From Paraglomus occultum (Eukaryota > Glomeromycota > Glomeromycetes > Paraglomerales > Paraglomeraceae): a stretch of 32,924 bases of DNA. The notes below the pieces were generated by a model. The model saw nothing but the letters and a program-made list of their open reading frames with translations. It ran no database searches and was not told where the DNA came from. Of the stretch, positions 11,134 through 22,070 are shown in pieces. Both the position numbers and the translations under genes were made by a program. How positions within the stretch are numbered: the first letter of the stretch is position 1; every line of letters begins with the position of its first letter. The stretch lies in contig CAJVPJ010000236.1 of the NCBI GenBank assembly GCA_910592205.1, positions 1 to 32,924 on the forward strand, given 5' to 3'.

Positions 11134-11841
11134 GGCTCTATTGGAGGAAAAGTAGTCTAGAGAAAATGAAAAGCTCTTTGTGCAAATAATTTTGCAGACA
11201 ACTGAAACACGTGTTGTTCTATTGCGTAACTCTGAGTATTTTCAATTCTAAGCAATACAATTAGGCATACTACTTCAGGATTCAGGTTACCGGGAAGTAT
11301 ATGGCGTTTGCTATAAGCACGAGAATTCATAATGAATGGATTTGGTATTTCAAAATGGCATTCGAATTCGGAGCATTCGGTTGTATTATTATTATATAAT
11401 TTATTACTCATGACATACTGTCGCATCGATTATAGTGAATCTACGCGTGCATTTGAGCACGATGAAACCAGCATGCAACGTTCAATGAATACCCTCATCT
11501 AATTTAAGTTAGTTAAGTCAATTGCAGAAAGATTAAAAAGAATTGCTAACATAGCAGCCATTGACAACGATCTCGGAATAGTTAATACGTGACCAAACGA
11601 ATTTGGGAATCGATAATTCGGGTTACATTAAATCATGGTTGGCGTAGAGAAATGTCGTCAATGCGTATGTGAATCTTCAGCTAGAACTTATTTTAACGAC
11701 CAATAATGCAATCTGAAAAATTAATGCGTGATAATGACCCAATCAGTTGTGCAAACGTCATCAGTTTGAATAGCGTGACGTTTCTTTAAATTTACAGAAT
11801 ATGCGTGTGTGGAGAATGCCAGCAATTCATATTCAAACAAG
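11134..11841. other. Divergent promoter region PMT4/UCH37
   Basis: 708 bp between the two start codons. An 89-codon open frame on the minus strand (11157-11426) shows no known motif. No clear TATA box. It should contain promoters for both genes. Confidence 0.5.
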
Positions 11842-13750
11842 ATGAACGGAAACTGGTGTCTTATTGAAAGCGATCCAGGTACGTCTTCTGCAAAGCGTGA
11901 AACTAGTATTGTTAAAGTGTATTGGTCGATTTACGCATGGGCTATAGTGGGAATTTCACAATAGCGTCATACCTAGACGTGAAGTTATCGTGAACAAACA
12001 GATTGGTGGAAGCAGAGGCAGGAGTTTAGACAATGGATAAAAGCAGTATCAGTAGTCTCTCTTTCAACTTTAAACAATATCGCAATGCTCATGAATTCTA
12101 TAGTGACAAAGCAAGCGACAGCCATTATCTTTGTTACATTATTAGATGTGAAGATTTATTATCGGTTACAAGTATTCGTCGAGCTCATATGTCTTTGCCT
12201 GTCCTCCTGCAAAGCAGTTTCTTGCAACAATGTCTCGAGAAACATGAAAAGACGTTTAATTGATTGTTTTTCTTGTGATTACAAATAGGCGTGTTTACTG
12301 ATTTAATACGTGCACTACATGTGAAAGGAACGCAAGTAGAAGAAGTATGGAGTCTGGACGATCAGACATTGGAAGAACTCAAGTAAGTTGGAATCCCCAA
12401 ATTATCTGGGAAAGTCCGGCTTAAATTCTTATGCCCAGTATCAAAAAGAAAAGTATTCACTAGTTCTTTTTGTTAGACCAATTTATGGGTTGATATTTTT
12501 GTTTAAATGGCAAGGCGGTAATGACAGTTCACAAATTCCACCTGAAGCAGACTTGAGCCTTGATGATGACGTTTACTTTGCAAAACAGGTAGCGGCTTTG
12601 GAAAGAACGCGAAGTTTACCGAAATATGTGTCTATTTGGAGCTGGTTTAATTGTTCGCCAAGATTAAAGTTGGCATTTGACATCTAATTCTCGACATCAA
12701 TTGGCAGGTAATTAACAATGCCTGTGCGACTCAAGCAATCTTATCCATTCTGCTCAATTGCCCATCAGTTGAACTGGGGAGCGTTTTAAGTGAATTCAAA
12801 GACTTTACACGAGATTTCAATGCATACGTACGTCATTTCTGCTCTATTGTACCTTCCCGAGATTGACATTACAATCTCGTTCGTTTTGACTGTTTGACTA
12901 ACTATTATGCAACCGACGATAGGATAGAGGTCTGGCCATGACAAATAGCGACTCCATTCGAACCGTACACAACAGTTTTGCGCGTGCAGATCCTTTCATA
13001 ACCGAACCCACGAGAGCAGCTACCGAAGATGACGATTTATTTCATTTTATCTCATACATACCAGTAAATGGTGCTTTATATGAATTGGATGGGCTCAGTG
13101 CTGGTCCAGTGAATTTGGGTAGGGATACCATTCGTTCTTATTCACTTCGATATTCCGTGTTATAGGCGGTGGAATTTCTAAAAAAACGGAATGAATTTTA
13201 GTAAATGGCCTCGTACACATCTAACGGCGATTGATGGACGTTTAGGGCCATGTACCGCAGACAATTGGCTTGAAAAAGCCCGCGAAGTTATACAAGAACG
13301 AATGGCTCGTTATGCCGCTTCAGAGATTCGATTTAATTTATTAGCAGTCATCAAAAATCGTGCAGAATTATATCACGAGCGCATATCTGAGAATGAAAGC
13401 CGGCTAATGGAAGCATCCGCATCAGGCGACTCTGAAACAATTATGAGATTGACAGAAGAGAATTCAGTATTATCACAAAAGATAGAAAGGGAACACGAGA
13501 AATTCCGCCGTTATGAGGTAAACAGTCGTAATACTGTCCAACTATAATCTCGACACTTGCTGACTTTTTGTTACTTGTTTAGCGCGAGAATTCTCTCCGG
13601 AAACATAATTTCATACCGCTTATATACAAACTTGTTCAAATTATGGCGGAGCGGGGCGAACTAGAAAATAGAATTGAATATGCCAGGCAGCAAGCAAACA
13701 AGAGACAGAGGGATCGCGCCGAAAAGAAGAAGCAAAGTGAGGGAGCATAA
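11842..13750 (+). CDS. UCH37: Ubiquitin C-terminal hydrolase UCH37/UCHL5
   Basis: Cysteine protease of family C12 that trims ubiquitin chains at the proteasome (via Rpn13) or, in animals, at INO80. Seven exons: 11842-11878, 12289-12382, 12477-12588, 12708-12827, 12923-13118, 13246-13517, 13583-13750; 332 aa (human 329). Oxyanion Gln81 and catalytic Cys87 lie in [14 protein letters not shown], His162 in [12 protein letters not shown] and Asp177 in LYELDGL, almost the same numbering as human Q82, C88, H164, D179. The N-terminus reads [16 protein letters not shown], as in the family. The C-terminal tail ([19 protein letters not shown], then a Lys/Arg/Glu-rich end) is the UCH37-specific region that binds Rpn13. 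Intron 1 is unusually long (410 bp). The gene is complete and looks functional. Confidence 0.95.
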
Positions 13751-13808
13751 TAGTCGAACTAGAGAAAAACAATCAATCGCTCGTCCTTGGACTATATTTT
13801 TACTTTTG

Positions 13809-13814
13809 AATAAA
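13809..13814 (+). terminator. Possible polyadenylation signal of UCH37 (AATAAA)
   Basis: AATAAA 59 bases after the stop, in the 219-bp gap between the convergent UCH37 and RPS11 stop codons. Confidence 0.4.
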
Positions 13815-13969
13815 AAGGAACCACTTGAATTACAGACTATGGTTAATTCATTTTTTATTTCAAATGAACGATCAATTTAGAACCTAGTTATTGAGGCGAA
13901 TATATCAAGGAAAGGATTTAGCTGATTAATCCATACGATGATAACTGTTGCTTTAAACCAAAATTATAC

Positions 13970-14750
13970 TTACTTGGCAAATTGTTTTGAACCTTTTTGT
14001 ACTTTCTTTTGATGTTTTATGACATTAAAGCGAATGGTTTTGGATAAGGGTCTTTGGTAGCATTTCATTCGATATTCCAAAGAAAAGAATGTGAGAAAAA
14101 ATTTACGAGCCATATTGTAGAGACTGCAAAACAGACAAACATTTCACAATAGATCAGAATTACTGCTTACCGACATTGACCAACAGTGACATGGTCGCCA
14201 ACCTGGTTTAAAACGAGAACAGTTGACACACATAAGTATTTATCAATCAAGTAACTTTGTCCATCTCACATGCGAATACACAGTACCTGAACATCGAGAA
14301 AGGCAGGTGATAGATGTGCGGCCAGATTCTTGTGGCGCTTCTCGTAACGGTTATATTTGGGTACGTAATGTAGATACTCTCTACGGACAATGATTGTCCT
14401 CTTCATCTTGTTAGAAACAACGACACCCGACAGAATACGACCTCGGATCGATACTTGTCCTGTCCATGGGCATTTTTTATCAATGTATGTACCCTCGATG
14501 GCTTCTTTTGGAGTCTTTATGCCAAGACCGACATCTTTATACCAACGTATTGTTTTTGCCTTTTTACCAACAGTTTTGGCATTGAGAAAGATGCCTTGCT
14601 GCTTTTGGAAGGCTTTTTCAACCTGACATGGATCAATTCGAATTATCAATCATTTTCACAAGGCATAGATTTCCTTTCCCAACCCCAAAATTGCTCATGC
14701 AAATTGACTAGAATGTGCGTGTCCAACGTCTATAGTACCTGTTCAGACAT
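13970..14750 (-). CDS. RPS11: 40S ribosomal protein S11 (uS17 family)
   Basis: Small-subunit rRNA-binding protein. Exons (minus strand): 14750-14739, 14622-14287, 14202-14171, 14051-13970; 153 aa, the normal length. The first exon is only 12 nt (MSEQ) and joins in phase to VEKAFQKQ. Signature blocks are [53 protein letters not shown] and [20 protein letters not shown]. The C-terminus ends GSKQFAK, where homologues add a Phe. A very early first intron is common in fungal ribosomal protein genes. The gene converges with UCH37. Confidence 0.95.
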
Positions 14751-15188
14751 GTTGGCTATGAATTCTAAAAAGAACGAGCCCACAGAACGAGGAAATGCGA
14801 AAGAGGGAGACAAACGTGAAAAATTTTCCAACGTTCATATAGAGTTGGGAATGAACGATTTATGTTACACGAAGTACAAGTCATGTGAAGTAACGAGCCG
14901 CGTAATATTTTAAACAAGAGGTTGAAGTCGGTAATGTCAAATTTTGGATCCTTCCGGTCATTATGTAACTAGTTATGATTGTTCTTTGTTAAATTGTACC
15001 ATAGCCAAGGCGCGTGACCCTAATACCGTTCACCCTCCACGAGTATGGTTTACGTCTAGAGAGTGTTGCATGATAATTCTTGCGACCATCCAATGGGAAA
15101 GTAATGCAGGAATAAATTATATTAATATACAGGACAATTATAATATGATGAATGATTGCACAATGGTTGCAAGAAAGATTGGAAGACG
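14751..15188. other. Upstream region of RPS11
   Basis: 438 bp between the RPS11 start and the next candidate start on the plus strand. Open frames of about 80 codons run on both strands but show no family motif. Probably a divergent promoter; no specific site identified. Confidence 0.45.
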
Positions 15189-15748
15189 ATGACTGAATGG
15201 ATTCTTGTATTAGCATCTCCCGGTCGCCTTCTTAACGATCTCCCTATCTCTAGAATACGGCACAAATCCCATCTTGTACTCTCAGAAGGTTAGTCGTTGT
15301 CTCGATCTTTTGAACTTGGTATGGCTATAACTGTTTGTTAATATACAGGTAGTCCTTTAAGGTGGATATTGAGGACTGTGTTAGAAGAATGTATAGTATT
15401 CTACATTGCAAAGGTCTTATGTCTCCTCGTAAATGAAGCCGAATAAAAAAAAAAGGAATTGGAAAACCTTTGCCCTATGTGTGCTGTGCAGCGAATTCGG
15501 ATTTTATTTTGGTATGTTGTATTCGACTGATTTACCGGGAATGTCGCGCTATTTATTTGCTTGCCAATCAATTTCCAAATTTCGAGTTTCTTTTTTTTTT
15601 CCTCTTTTCCCACTCGATCATTATCCATCCGTCTTGCTAACAGTTTGCTATCGACTTGATACTATAGAGCATGGTTTAATGGCATGAGATGCGTTCATTT
15701 TCGCTGTCTAGATGGATATCAGAAAAGGTTTTCCGATGTTTGCTATTG
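15189..15748 (+). CDS. Unidentified multi-exon gene, 5' part
   Basis: I do not recognise this gene. Exon 15189-15288 (33 codons plus one base, start MTEWILVLASPGRLLND) ends in g|gttagt. A 60-bp intron ends tacag at 15348 and joins in phase to SPLRWILRTVLEECIVFYIAK, which may end at a GTAAAT donor at 15429 or at the stop at 15441. A further coding-like stretch, WFNGMRCVHFRCLDGYQK, runs to a GTAAGT donor at 15749. How these connect is unresolved. The order hydrophobic strand, SHLVLSEGSPL, helix, then a CLDGY-like segment faintly recalls the RecA-like Elongator subunit Elp5, but that is a guess. The protein end could lie as far as 16.7 kb. Confidence 0.35.
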
Positions 15749-16830
15749 GTAAGTATATATATCTCGCACAGGCAATTGTTTTTTTTTTCTATGATGAGCA
15801 ACGTACCGTTCGATTCGCAGTTTCCACCGAAAGGGTGTAAATCCCTGGTGATGGTTAGCAACATTACTTCCTTGGATGGCTGATAAATAACAGTCATATT
15901 ACGAATGATGAACATAATACAGAATAACTTTTACTAATCATTTCGATTTGATCCTTGCTTGCTTCTTCTAGTCGGTCATTGTCTGCGGCAATTGAATAGT
16001 AAGTCGTTTTCTCGACTGTTTTATATTCTTGAGAATCAGTATGATGAGTACAAACTTTAGTAAAGAAACGATAGGAATTGCCGTCATAAAGACATGTTTA
16101 TTGTCTTGATGAAACAAGGTTCCCTGAAACGAATAAAATGCATATGGGCTTATTTTGATGGCGTTGATTGATGTTTATGATTGTCTGCTTTCTACATTTA
16201 ACAGAACGAGCATGATAATTGATGCGGGTTTATGCGGCCCGATGAGGTCAAGGCATCGGCTGAGATATCCGGGAAGCCAATTTGTTTCGAATCTGCGTCG
16301 ATGCCGTATGTTGGGTCTATATCATGCCTTACGTACATATACCATTTGCATGCATATGATCTACGATGATCAAACTCTCGTTTTCTCTTGGTGTATTTAC
16401 TGTTACAAGAATGAGAGTTCAAAATTAAAAATACGCGAGCAAGTTCTTGATGTATCAAAATAATTAGTTGATGTTTACTTTTATTCGTAGGCTTCGTCTA
16501 CCATTTTAGATCGATTCTCAATTCCGTAACGTTGTCTCCACTTTCAACCTCAATATGTTTTATCCCTCTTACCCGCGTGCAGTTTGGGCAGAATATTACA
16601 TCAGATGGTCTTCACAGTCGAAACTATCCAATCGCTTCAGCAGGTTGGGCAGCCACAGTCAACTTCATAATCAACGAGAAGTCAAACTAATCTTTCGCAG
16701 GTTTCTCTTATCATCCCCCTATGTAGCTAAATACCTTGTCCTTATAAGATTAAGTCAATGTTCAAGACTCGACATAATAGCAATGTGTTGTTTAAGAGTC
16801 TTTATTTTCCCATCGCTATTGCAGTTGTGA
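15749..16830 (+). other. Possible 3' exons of the unidentified gene
   Basis: Coding-like pieces without a firm model: around 15800-15883 (VPFDSQFPPKGCKSLVMV), 15972-16001 between a cttcttctag acceptor and a GTAAGT donor, 16200-16305 (TSMIIDAGLCGPM) ending at GTATGT, and 16490-16680. Each has a plausible splice site but phases do not chain cleanly. A 3' continuation of the gene at 15189 is likely; decay of the gene is the alternative. Confidence 0.3.
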
Positions 16831-17785
16831 TTAACTTTAAATCTCTAATGAGCATTGGAATATCAGAATGGTAAATATGAGTTGTGCAAAGTATTCCTTG
16901 AAATAATTTTACAAAGCAAGCTTGTATGAAACGGCAAGTCTATAGTGAGATCGTTTATAGTCTCCACTTCTTATGATACCAACTATTTGAAAACAATTGT
17001 CTCTAAACCCGTGTCTCTATAATCACCAAAGAGGGGCTGTAAAAGTCGACTGTAATAAAGTGATAAAAGAAACCGCGTTTGCTCTTCAAAGGAGAGGGGC
17101 AGTAATTCTTCGCGCACTCATGTGAGAGACAGGATGCGTGCTGTGGTGTGAATAGGAAAAATTACAAACCTACCTTAACGATTATGCCCTAGATTTTAGA
17201 CGGTGTCTTATTATAGGGAGAAATTTCAGAAAAACCGCAAGCTTCTAGATAAGAAAGTCAAAATGTTCTCCCCCACCAGAATCAATAAATAATAATGACG
17301 CGTGGATGTCTTCCAGTCAAAGTATTGATACCATAGGAATGCACTTTTGAATAGTGACTTTTTGTATATTTATTTGTATTATACTCAGACATCTTTTTAA
17401 TGGTAAATAATTGATGCTAAGTAAACAAACTTGTGGCATTGTAAAACTCTACCATTTTGACCCTTGGAGCTTTAAATTAGCTAGATTTCATTGTCGTAAT
17501 TGCTAAAGTTGACCTAAACAAAATGAATTCTTTTCATAGGAAATCTTTTCCTTTCCGTTTTGGTAAAGGACACTGTTAATTTTCTTTATGATCATCATCC
17601 AGGTACAACACTATTTAAAGTTAAGTTATTGCGACTTTTTCAAACTATTAACGAAGGGGTAAAAGTAATCGCATCATAATCATTTGTTTACATGGATCGA
17701 CTGACAAGCAATCATATCCCATATGAGAAATTAATATGAACAAGGACGGTTGAACGTTCACAAGGTTGGGGAGATTACGGAGTGT
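16831..17785. other. AT-rich intergenic stretch
   Basis: No gene, RNA or repeat recognised. Contains one copy of the 9-mer AAAGGACAC (17565-17573) noted elsewhere. Confidence 0.5.
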
Positions 17786-17826
17786 AATTTCCCTTTCCCT
17801 TTCCCTTTCCCTTTCCCTTTTCCTTT
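17786..17826. repeat. TTTCCC hexanucleotide microsatellite
   Basis: About six tandem TTTCCC units, degrading to tttccttttg. On the minus strand it reads as GGGAAA and creates a false Arg-Glu-rich open frame. It is not the fungal telomere unit TTAGGG. Confidence 0.85.
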
Positions 17827-18618
17827 TGCTTACTTTGCGCGACATGGCATATGATGTAATCTGGTAATTATAAATACTATTTGATTCCATCAGCCACGTG
17901 AATAATAAGTGGCGTGACGGCATGATAACCTTGACATACATATATGGTATTATTGTTCATCAGGTTTCCAGCGTTCCCAGTCCCTGTATCTGAAAGTTCG
18001 GTCACTTAATTCGTGCACTTTATTTTTGTTCTCCATTTGCTTTACTATATTCGTTTTCGTTTATGCTCATATGAATCGCACGCACAAAAAAATACACTTT
18101 CAGCCATCGAGACATTCCCACCATAGCCAAATCCATCGACAACATATTTTACCAAATATGGATAAATTTACTGAGAATGCACCACTCAAGTTTGGTGTTC
18201 TCATTCTAACCCCACAAAAACACAACAGATAAACATAGTACCACACCATAATATTGGAACTTTGTAGAGAGAAAATCGCAATTTGTCATGATGATAGTGA
18301 TAATGCATCGCTTCAATACGTAATTACGCCCAATTCAAGCTTGAGCAGATTCTTAGTATGTCCATCATTTGATGAATACGAGCCAAACATTACCAAAGCA
18401 AAAGATTTGTCATCTATTATCTCGCATTTTATATTGTATGCAAATGGGTTGTATTACAATGATAATCGAGTGGAGTCTATTTATAAACTTAAAACTTCCA
18501 AATATATTGACTGAAATTGATGACGTAATTTTATATTGGTTCCCACCTGAGAAGGCGTTAGTATTTCAGATATTTGCTGTATGAATATTCGGTTTATATT
18601 ATCACTGGTTGTGTTCAT

Positions 18619-18646
18619 GGGGTGGGGTCGGGGTCGGGGGGGGGGG
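18619..18646 (+). other. G-quadruplex motif
   Basis: Four runs of at least four G (18619-18622, 18624-18627, 18630-18633, 18636-18646) separated by loops of one or two bases. This fits a stable intramolecular quadruplex. A further run of eight G lies at 18666-18673. Confidence 0.75.
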
Positions 18647-19490
18647 TTAAAGTGAGGAAGAAAAAGGGGGGGGCTGTACCAAATTGAGGAATGGCAGCGT
18701 GGGGATGAGCATGTGGTCCATCCATATATTAGGTGTAGGTCAAATACCCGTTCTATATATTGTAAAGACAAATACACCGAATGACAAACAAATTAAATTT
18801 CTTCCTCATGGAAAAATATGTTCGTATGTTACGGGCGATGGGGTAATGAGCAATGTGTAATGGTAACGTAGAGCTGTTCAATTGAATAATGTAACCATGG
18901 GCATTCAGTCTGTCACAGAAGAGAGTTGGTGCTCATATATGATCTGCTAAATGCAGGTCTGTTTATGTTTAAGACAATTATACTGCAGTGAAGAGAAGGG
19001 GAGATGGATGGGCAACTGGGAAAACGTAAAAGACTAGAAATCATCGATAACGTATGTATAGCAGCAGTAATGGCATGTGAAGTAAGGTAATCGTTAAAAC
19101 CGGTAGTAATCATCATGTATGAAATGAGATGATCGTCATTTTAATAAATTCTTTGTTTGAGCAGCGGGGACAGTTGCTACTGACCTGCAAACAATGCTAT
19201 CTGAACATAGACGTTACATACTCGCCACATACCAAACAATATGGAATTGTCATAAAAATAATGATGGAAGGTAAGCACTTGATATGGAAATAACATTTCG
19301 GGGTGTTAACGGTGTTAACAACAAATGTGCACCAATTCGTAATAGCAGAATTAGATATAACAAATCACAATTTATTCGCTTGTCTTACATAATGACTTGT
19401 TTTCCATCTAACAACCCTTAGTCACAATTGCTTTGTTGTTATTGTTGTTATTGTTATTTATTATGTTATTCTTGGGCCGGGTTCGGTTAC

Positions 19491-19501
19491 TGATGTCATC
19501 A
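19491..19501. promoter_or_regulatory. TGATGTCATCA palindrome, possible bZIP site
   Basis: Perfect 11-base palindrome similar to ATF/CREB-type sites, with inverted CCAAT (attgg) at 19511. About 1.1 kb upstream of the PNRC-like start, so its target is uncertain. Confidence 0.25.
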
Positions 19502-20621
19502 TCTAATCCCATTGGCCATTGATGCAAGCAGAAATATCCAATTTTGATGCGCCGAATAATCGCCCGCATCTCATTGAGGTTTTTTTTACGCCTCCCCGAA
19601 ACAGTAACCTCCCTTTTTGCACCAAATTAATAAAGGTTAATAAAATAAATACTTGCAGCAAACCTGTTGACAAGACTTGTGGAGGCCAATAGAAACAAAG
19701 ATAATATCATCACCCACTGTTCATGCATGGTTATTAAATTGGTGGTTGTTAAGCCACCGATTAGTTAGATTCTTAACTTCGGTCGTTAGTTGTGACTCAA
19801 AATAAAATACCGTATATAAATGGATATTCTACAATGCATTTATTTATTCGCAAATAATACATCTCATATATATTATACAAAATCACAATTACGACATCTA
19901 TTCTGTATTTATGTAACACAATTTCCATTAGGGGCAAAGCCGTGCAATATTCCACAGTATTTCTCCCTATATTTCACACACCTCCGCCCACGCCTTTTCT
20001 TCCTTCCTCTCCAACCGAACTCCACCAGCAACCATCTGAACAGCGCTTCCCGGAAAGAAGTTATTTAGATCTCCATCCAAATACACCACGCTGGAACACC
20101 ATTATTACCGCAAACAACTCGAGAATACACAAACACTAAAAATAAAATAGCAAAAAAAATTTCAAACTTCAATAATAGTATCCATATCTCTCATATCAGT
20201 CCAACTCTTCCAAACTGTTCTCTCTCAAACAACGGTTTCATCTATCAACCTTCCCCCATCCAGGTAAATTTCTATTTACAACAAGCGAAGAGAATAACTA
20301 TTGCTTGGCATTATCGATGGCTTGTCATCCGCTTGCAAGAGCATAAACTGTGTAGTATAACGTCTTGTGTGCGAGATTATAATTTCGTAAAGTTTATACA
20401 TACCATACCATCTTCCCCTCGTTTTTACTTCCGTAGCCCTTACTCTTGTTTGTATGCTGTCGTCCTCAGACGCAAGATACATGCTAATTCATTATTATAC
20501 CCAATACTGCCTTTTAATTTACCACCGCACTATTTTAGGCTTTCAAAAGAACAATCGAAATACTGGACTCTTCTAATTCCCCACTTAAAGACATTTATAA
20601 AAGGACACTAAAATATAAAAA

Positions 20622-22070
20622 ATGTCTAAAAGTATAGCAAAATCAACACTCTCTGCTCCTGTGGTTCAGAGCAGGCTCGAACACCACCACAATCAACAGC
20701 TCCGCATTAAACCTATCAGCCACAAACGCTCAAATTCGAAATCAACACCGAAATCCAAACGCCACTCCCACCCCAAGGAGCTCTCACTATCAACAGCTTC
20801 GACACCTATTGTTATTCCTCGCATCGGTCGTGGTGATGATATTGACATTGATAGAGATTCAAGCATCGAACAAAACCGTTACCGTTTGGTAGAGAATACC
20901 CAAAGCAACGATGAGGCAAGAACAGGGAAGCAGTCCAATTTACAGCGCAAATCAAGCAACAACAGACGAAGGTATCAATCTGATTCAAATGACGAAAAAC
21001 CGATAACTATCCTCAAGCGTTCTCAGTCCATTACCGACCTCACCAAACCTTCCCATCCAATCCGTTCCTATCCCGACGAGGATGCTGTCGAGCGCCAAAC
21101 TAAATTGGAGAAGCCGTCCACGCCCCCTCCATATTCGTCCCGTCTTCAGTCAAAAGAACGTCGTCGCTCGGATATTCAACCAGCTAAAACGAAGCGCTCT
21201 CAACATCGCAAAGACATCAAGTCCGCCAACGATGTCTTTAGTCTTCTCGTCAACACTATGCCTCAATCGCAAGACAAAGATACATTCACTACCAATGTAA
21301 ATAGTACTATTACTACTAATCTCCCGCCATTCAACCAAAATACACGAATGTCAGGAACTCCGGTAAAAGACACCGATTCTTATGTCTTTCCTCCGTCAAC
21401 TCACAATGGTCGCCGTAGAATGTCCAGCACTGCAATAGAGATTAAGCAACATGTGCAACAATTCTCCGATTCAAAATCGTCTTCAGATCTAAAATCAGTC
21501 AGACATAATCGTCCAGCGAGCACTCCGGCCAAGCAGCAATTGTATGCGGGACCTGATTTCCATAATGCTCCTGCACCTAGCCAATTGCCGATCCCATCAT
21601 TTGTAAGCAAGTCTCTCGGAAAAGAAAGGTCACTTTTGGAGGACAACTTGTTTGGTGTTGGTAATGTTGGAGCCAGCAACGATGCCAGCACCGCCAACTC
21701 TTCCCCATCAATGTTTACAACACCTCCGCTCACTCCTCCGACTCCATCCTTTGTTCTCGATCGCGCTTACGATGATGACCTTTTCATTATGGATGATGTC
21801 CATGTAGTTAACAATACATACGATGATGCTTACATCAGACAGCAACAGTCCATCCAACTTAAAATGATGCTCGCTAGTTCCAAAGAAAAACAAAGCATCG
21901 CTCATAACGCTCCCGCTACCTACCAACAGTCCGCTACCATGGGGGCTTACAACGTACCTCAGAAAATGGCCACTGCTCGTCCACTGCACGTCTACGACGA
22001 TACTCAAGGAATGTCATTGACAGAGATTTCCGAAAGTCTGAGAAATTTGTTGAAGATTTCCGGACATTAG
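20622..22070 (+). CDS. PNRC-motif protein, probable mRNA decapping enhancer
   Basis: Single-exon gene of 482 codons, long and uninterrupted in an intron-rich neighbourhood. The protein is disordered: basic and Ser-rich at residues 1-75, then long Ser/Thr/Pro/Asn/Gln stretches. The key block is YAGPDFHNAPAPSQLPIPSF at 308-327, followed by VSKSL. This is the PNRC-type proline-rich motif shared by metazoan PNRC2 and fungal Edc1-like proteins, which bind Dcp1 and stimulate Dcp2. The last 18 residues (SLTEISESLRNLLKISGH) form a predicted short amphipathic helix, a second likely interaction motif. The start has a good context (aaaaATG). Both flanks have about 3 kb without genes, suggesting long regulatory or untranslated regions. 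The role in decapping is inference from the motif. Confidence 0.78.
   Translation: MSKSIAKSTLSAPVVQSRLEHHHNQQLRIKPISHKRSNSKSTPKSKRHSHPKELSLSTASTPIVIPRIGRGDDIDIDRDSSIEQNRYRLVENTQSNDEARTGKQSNLQRKSSNNRRRYQSDSNDEKPITILKRSQSITDLTKPSHPIRSYPDEDAVERQTKLEKPSTPPPYSSRLQSKERRRSDIQPAKTKRSQHRKDIKSANDVFSLLVNTMPQSQDKDTFTTNVNSTITTNLPPFNQNTRMSGTPVKDTDSYVFPPSTHNGRRRMSSTAIEIKQHVQQFSDSKSSSDLKSVRHNRPASTPAKQQLYAGPDFHNAPAPSQLPIPSFVSKSLGKERSLLEDNLFGVGNVGASNDASTANSSPSMFTTPPLTPPTPSFVLDRAYDDDLFIMDDVHVVNNTYDDAYIRQQQSIQLKMMLASSKEKQSIAHNAPATYQQSATMGAYNVPQKMATARPLHVYDDTQGMSLTEISESLRNLLKISGH

Larger units (their letters stand above)
17827..20621. other. 2.8-kb gene-poor region upstream of the PNRC-like gene
   Basis: Only short open frames without motifs. 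Holds the G-run cluster at 18619-18673, a TTG/TTA simple repeat near 19435-19470, a palindromic bZIP-like site at 19491, and C/T-rich DNA at about 19975-20270 that may be promoter or 5' leader. A CAG|GTAAAT at 20263 could be the donor of a 5'-leader intron. Confidence 0.5.

Noticed and set aside
14390-14913. Plus-strand open frames of 78 and 152 codons
   Set aside because: They overlap RPS11 exon 2 in antisense, and the protein pattern clearly belongs to the minus strand.
17786-17826. TTTCCC array as an interstitial telomere
   Set aside because: The unit differs from TTAGGG and the array is short and internal; a simple repeat is enough.
17648-17941. Minus-strand open frame with a run of Arg-Glu
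   Set aside because: The run is a translation of the TTTCCC microsatellite; the rest has no motif.
20594-20603. TTATAAAAGG as the TATA box of the PNRC-like gene
   Set aside because: It lies only about 20 bases before the ATG, which would place initiation at or after the start codon.
21401-22007. Antisense open frames of about 100 codons within the PNRC-like gene
   Set aside because: Explained by low stop density opposite a Ser/Pro/Thr-rich reading frame; no family pattern.
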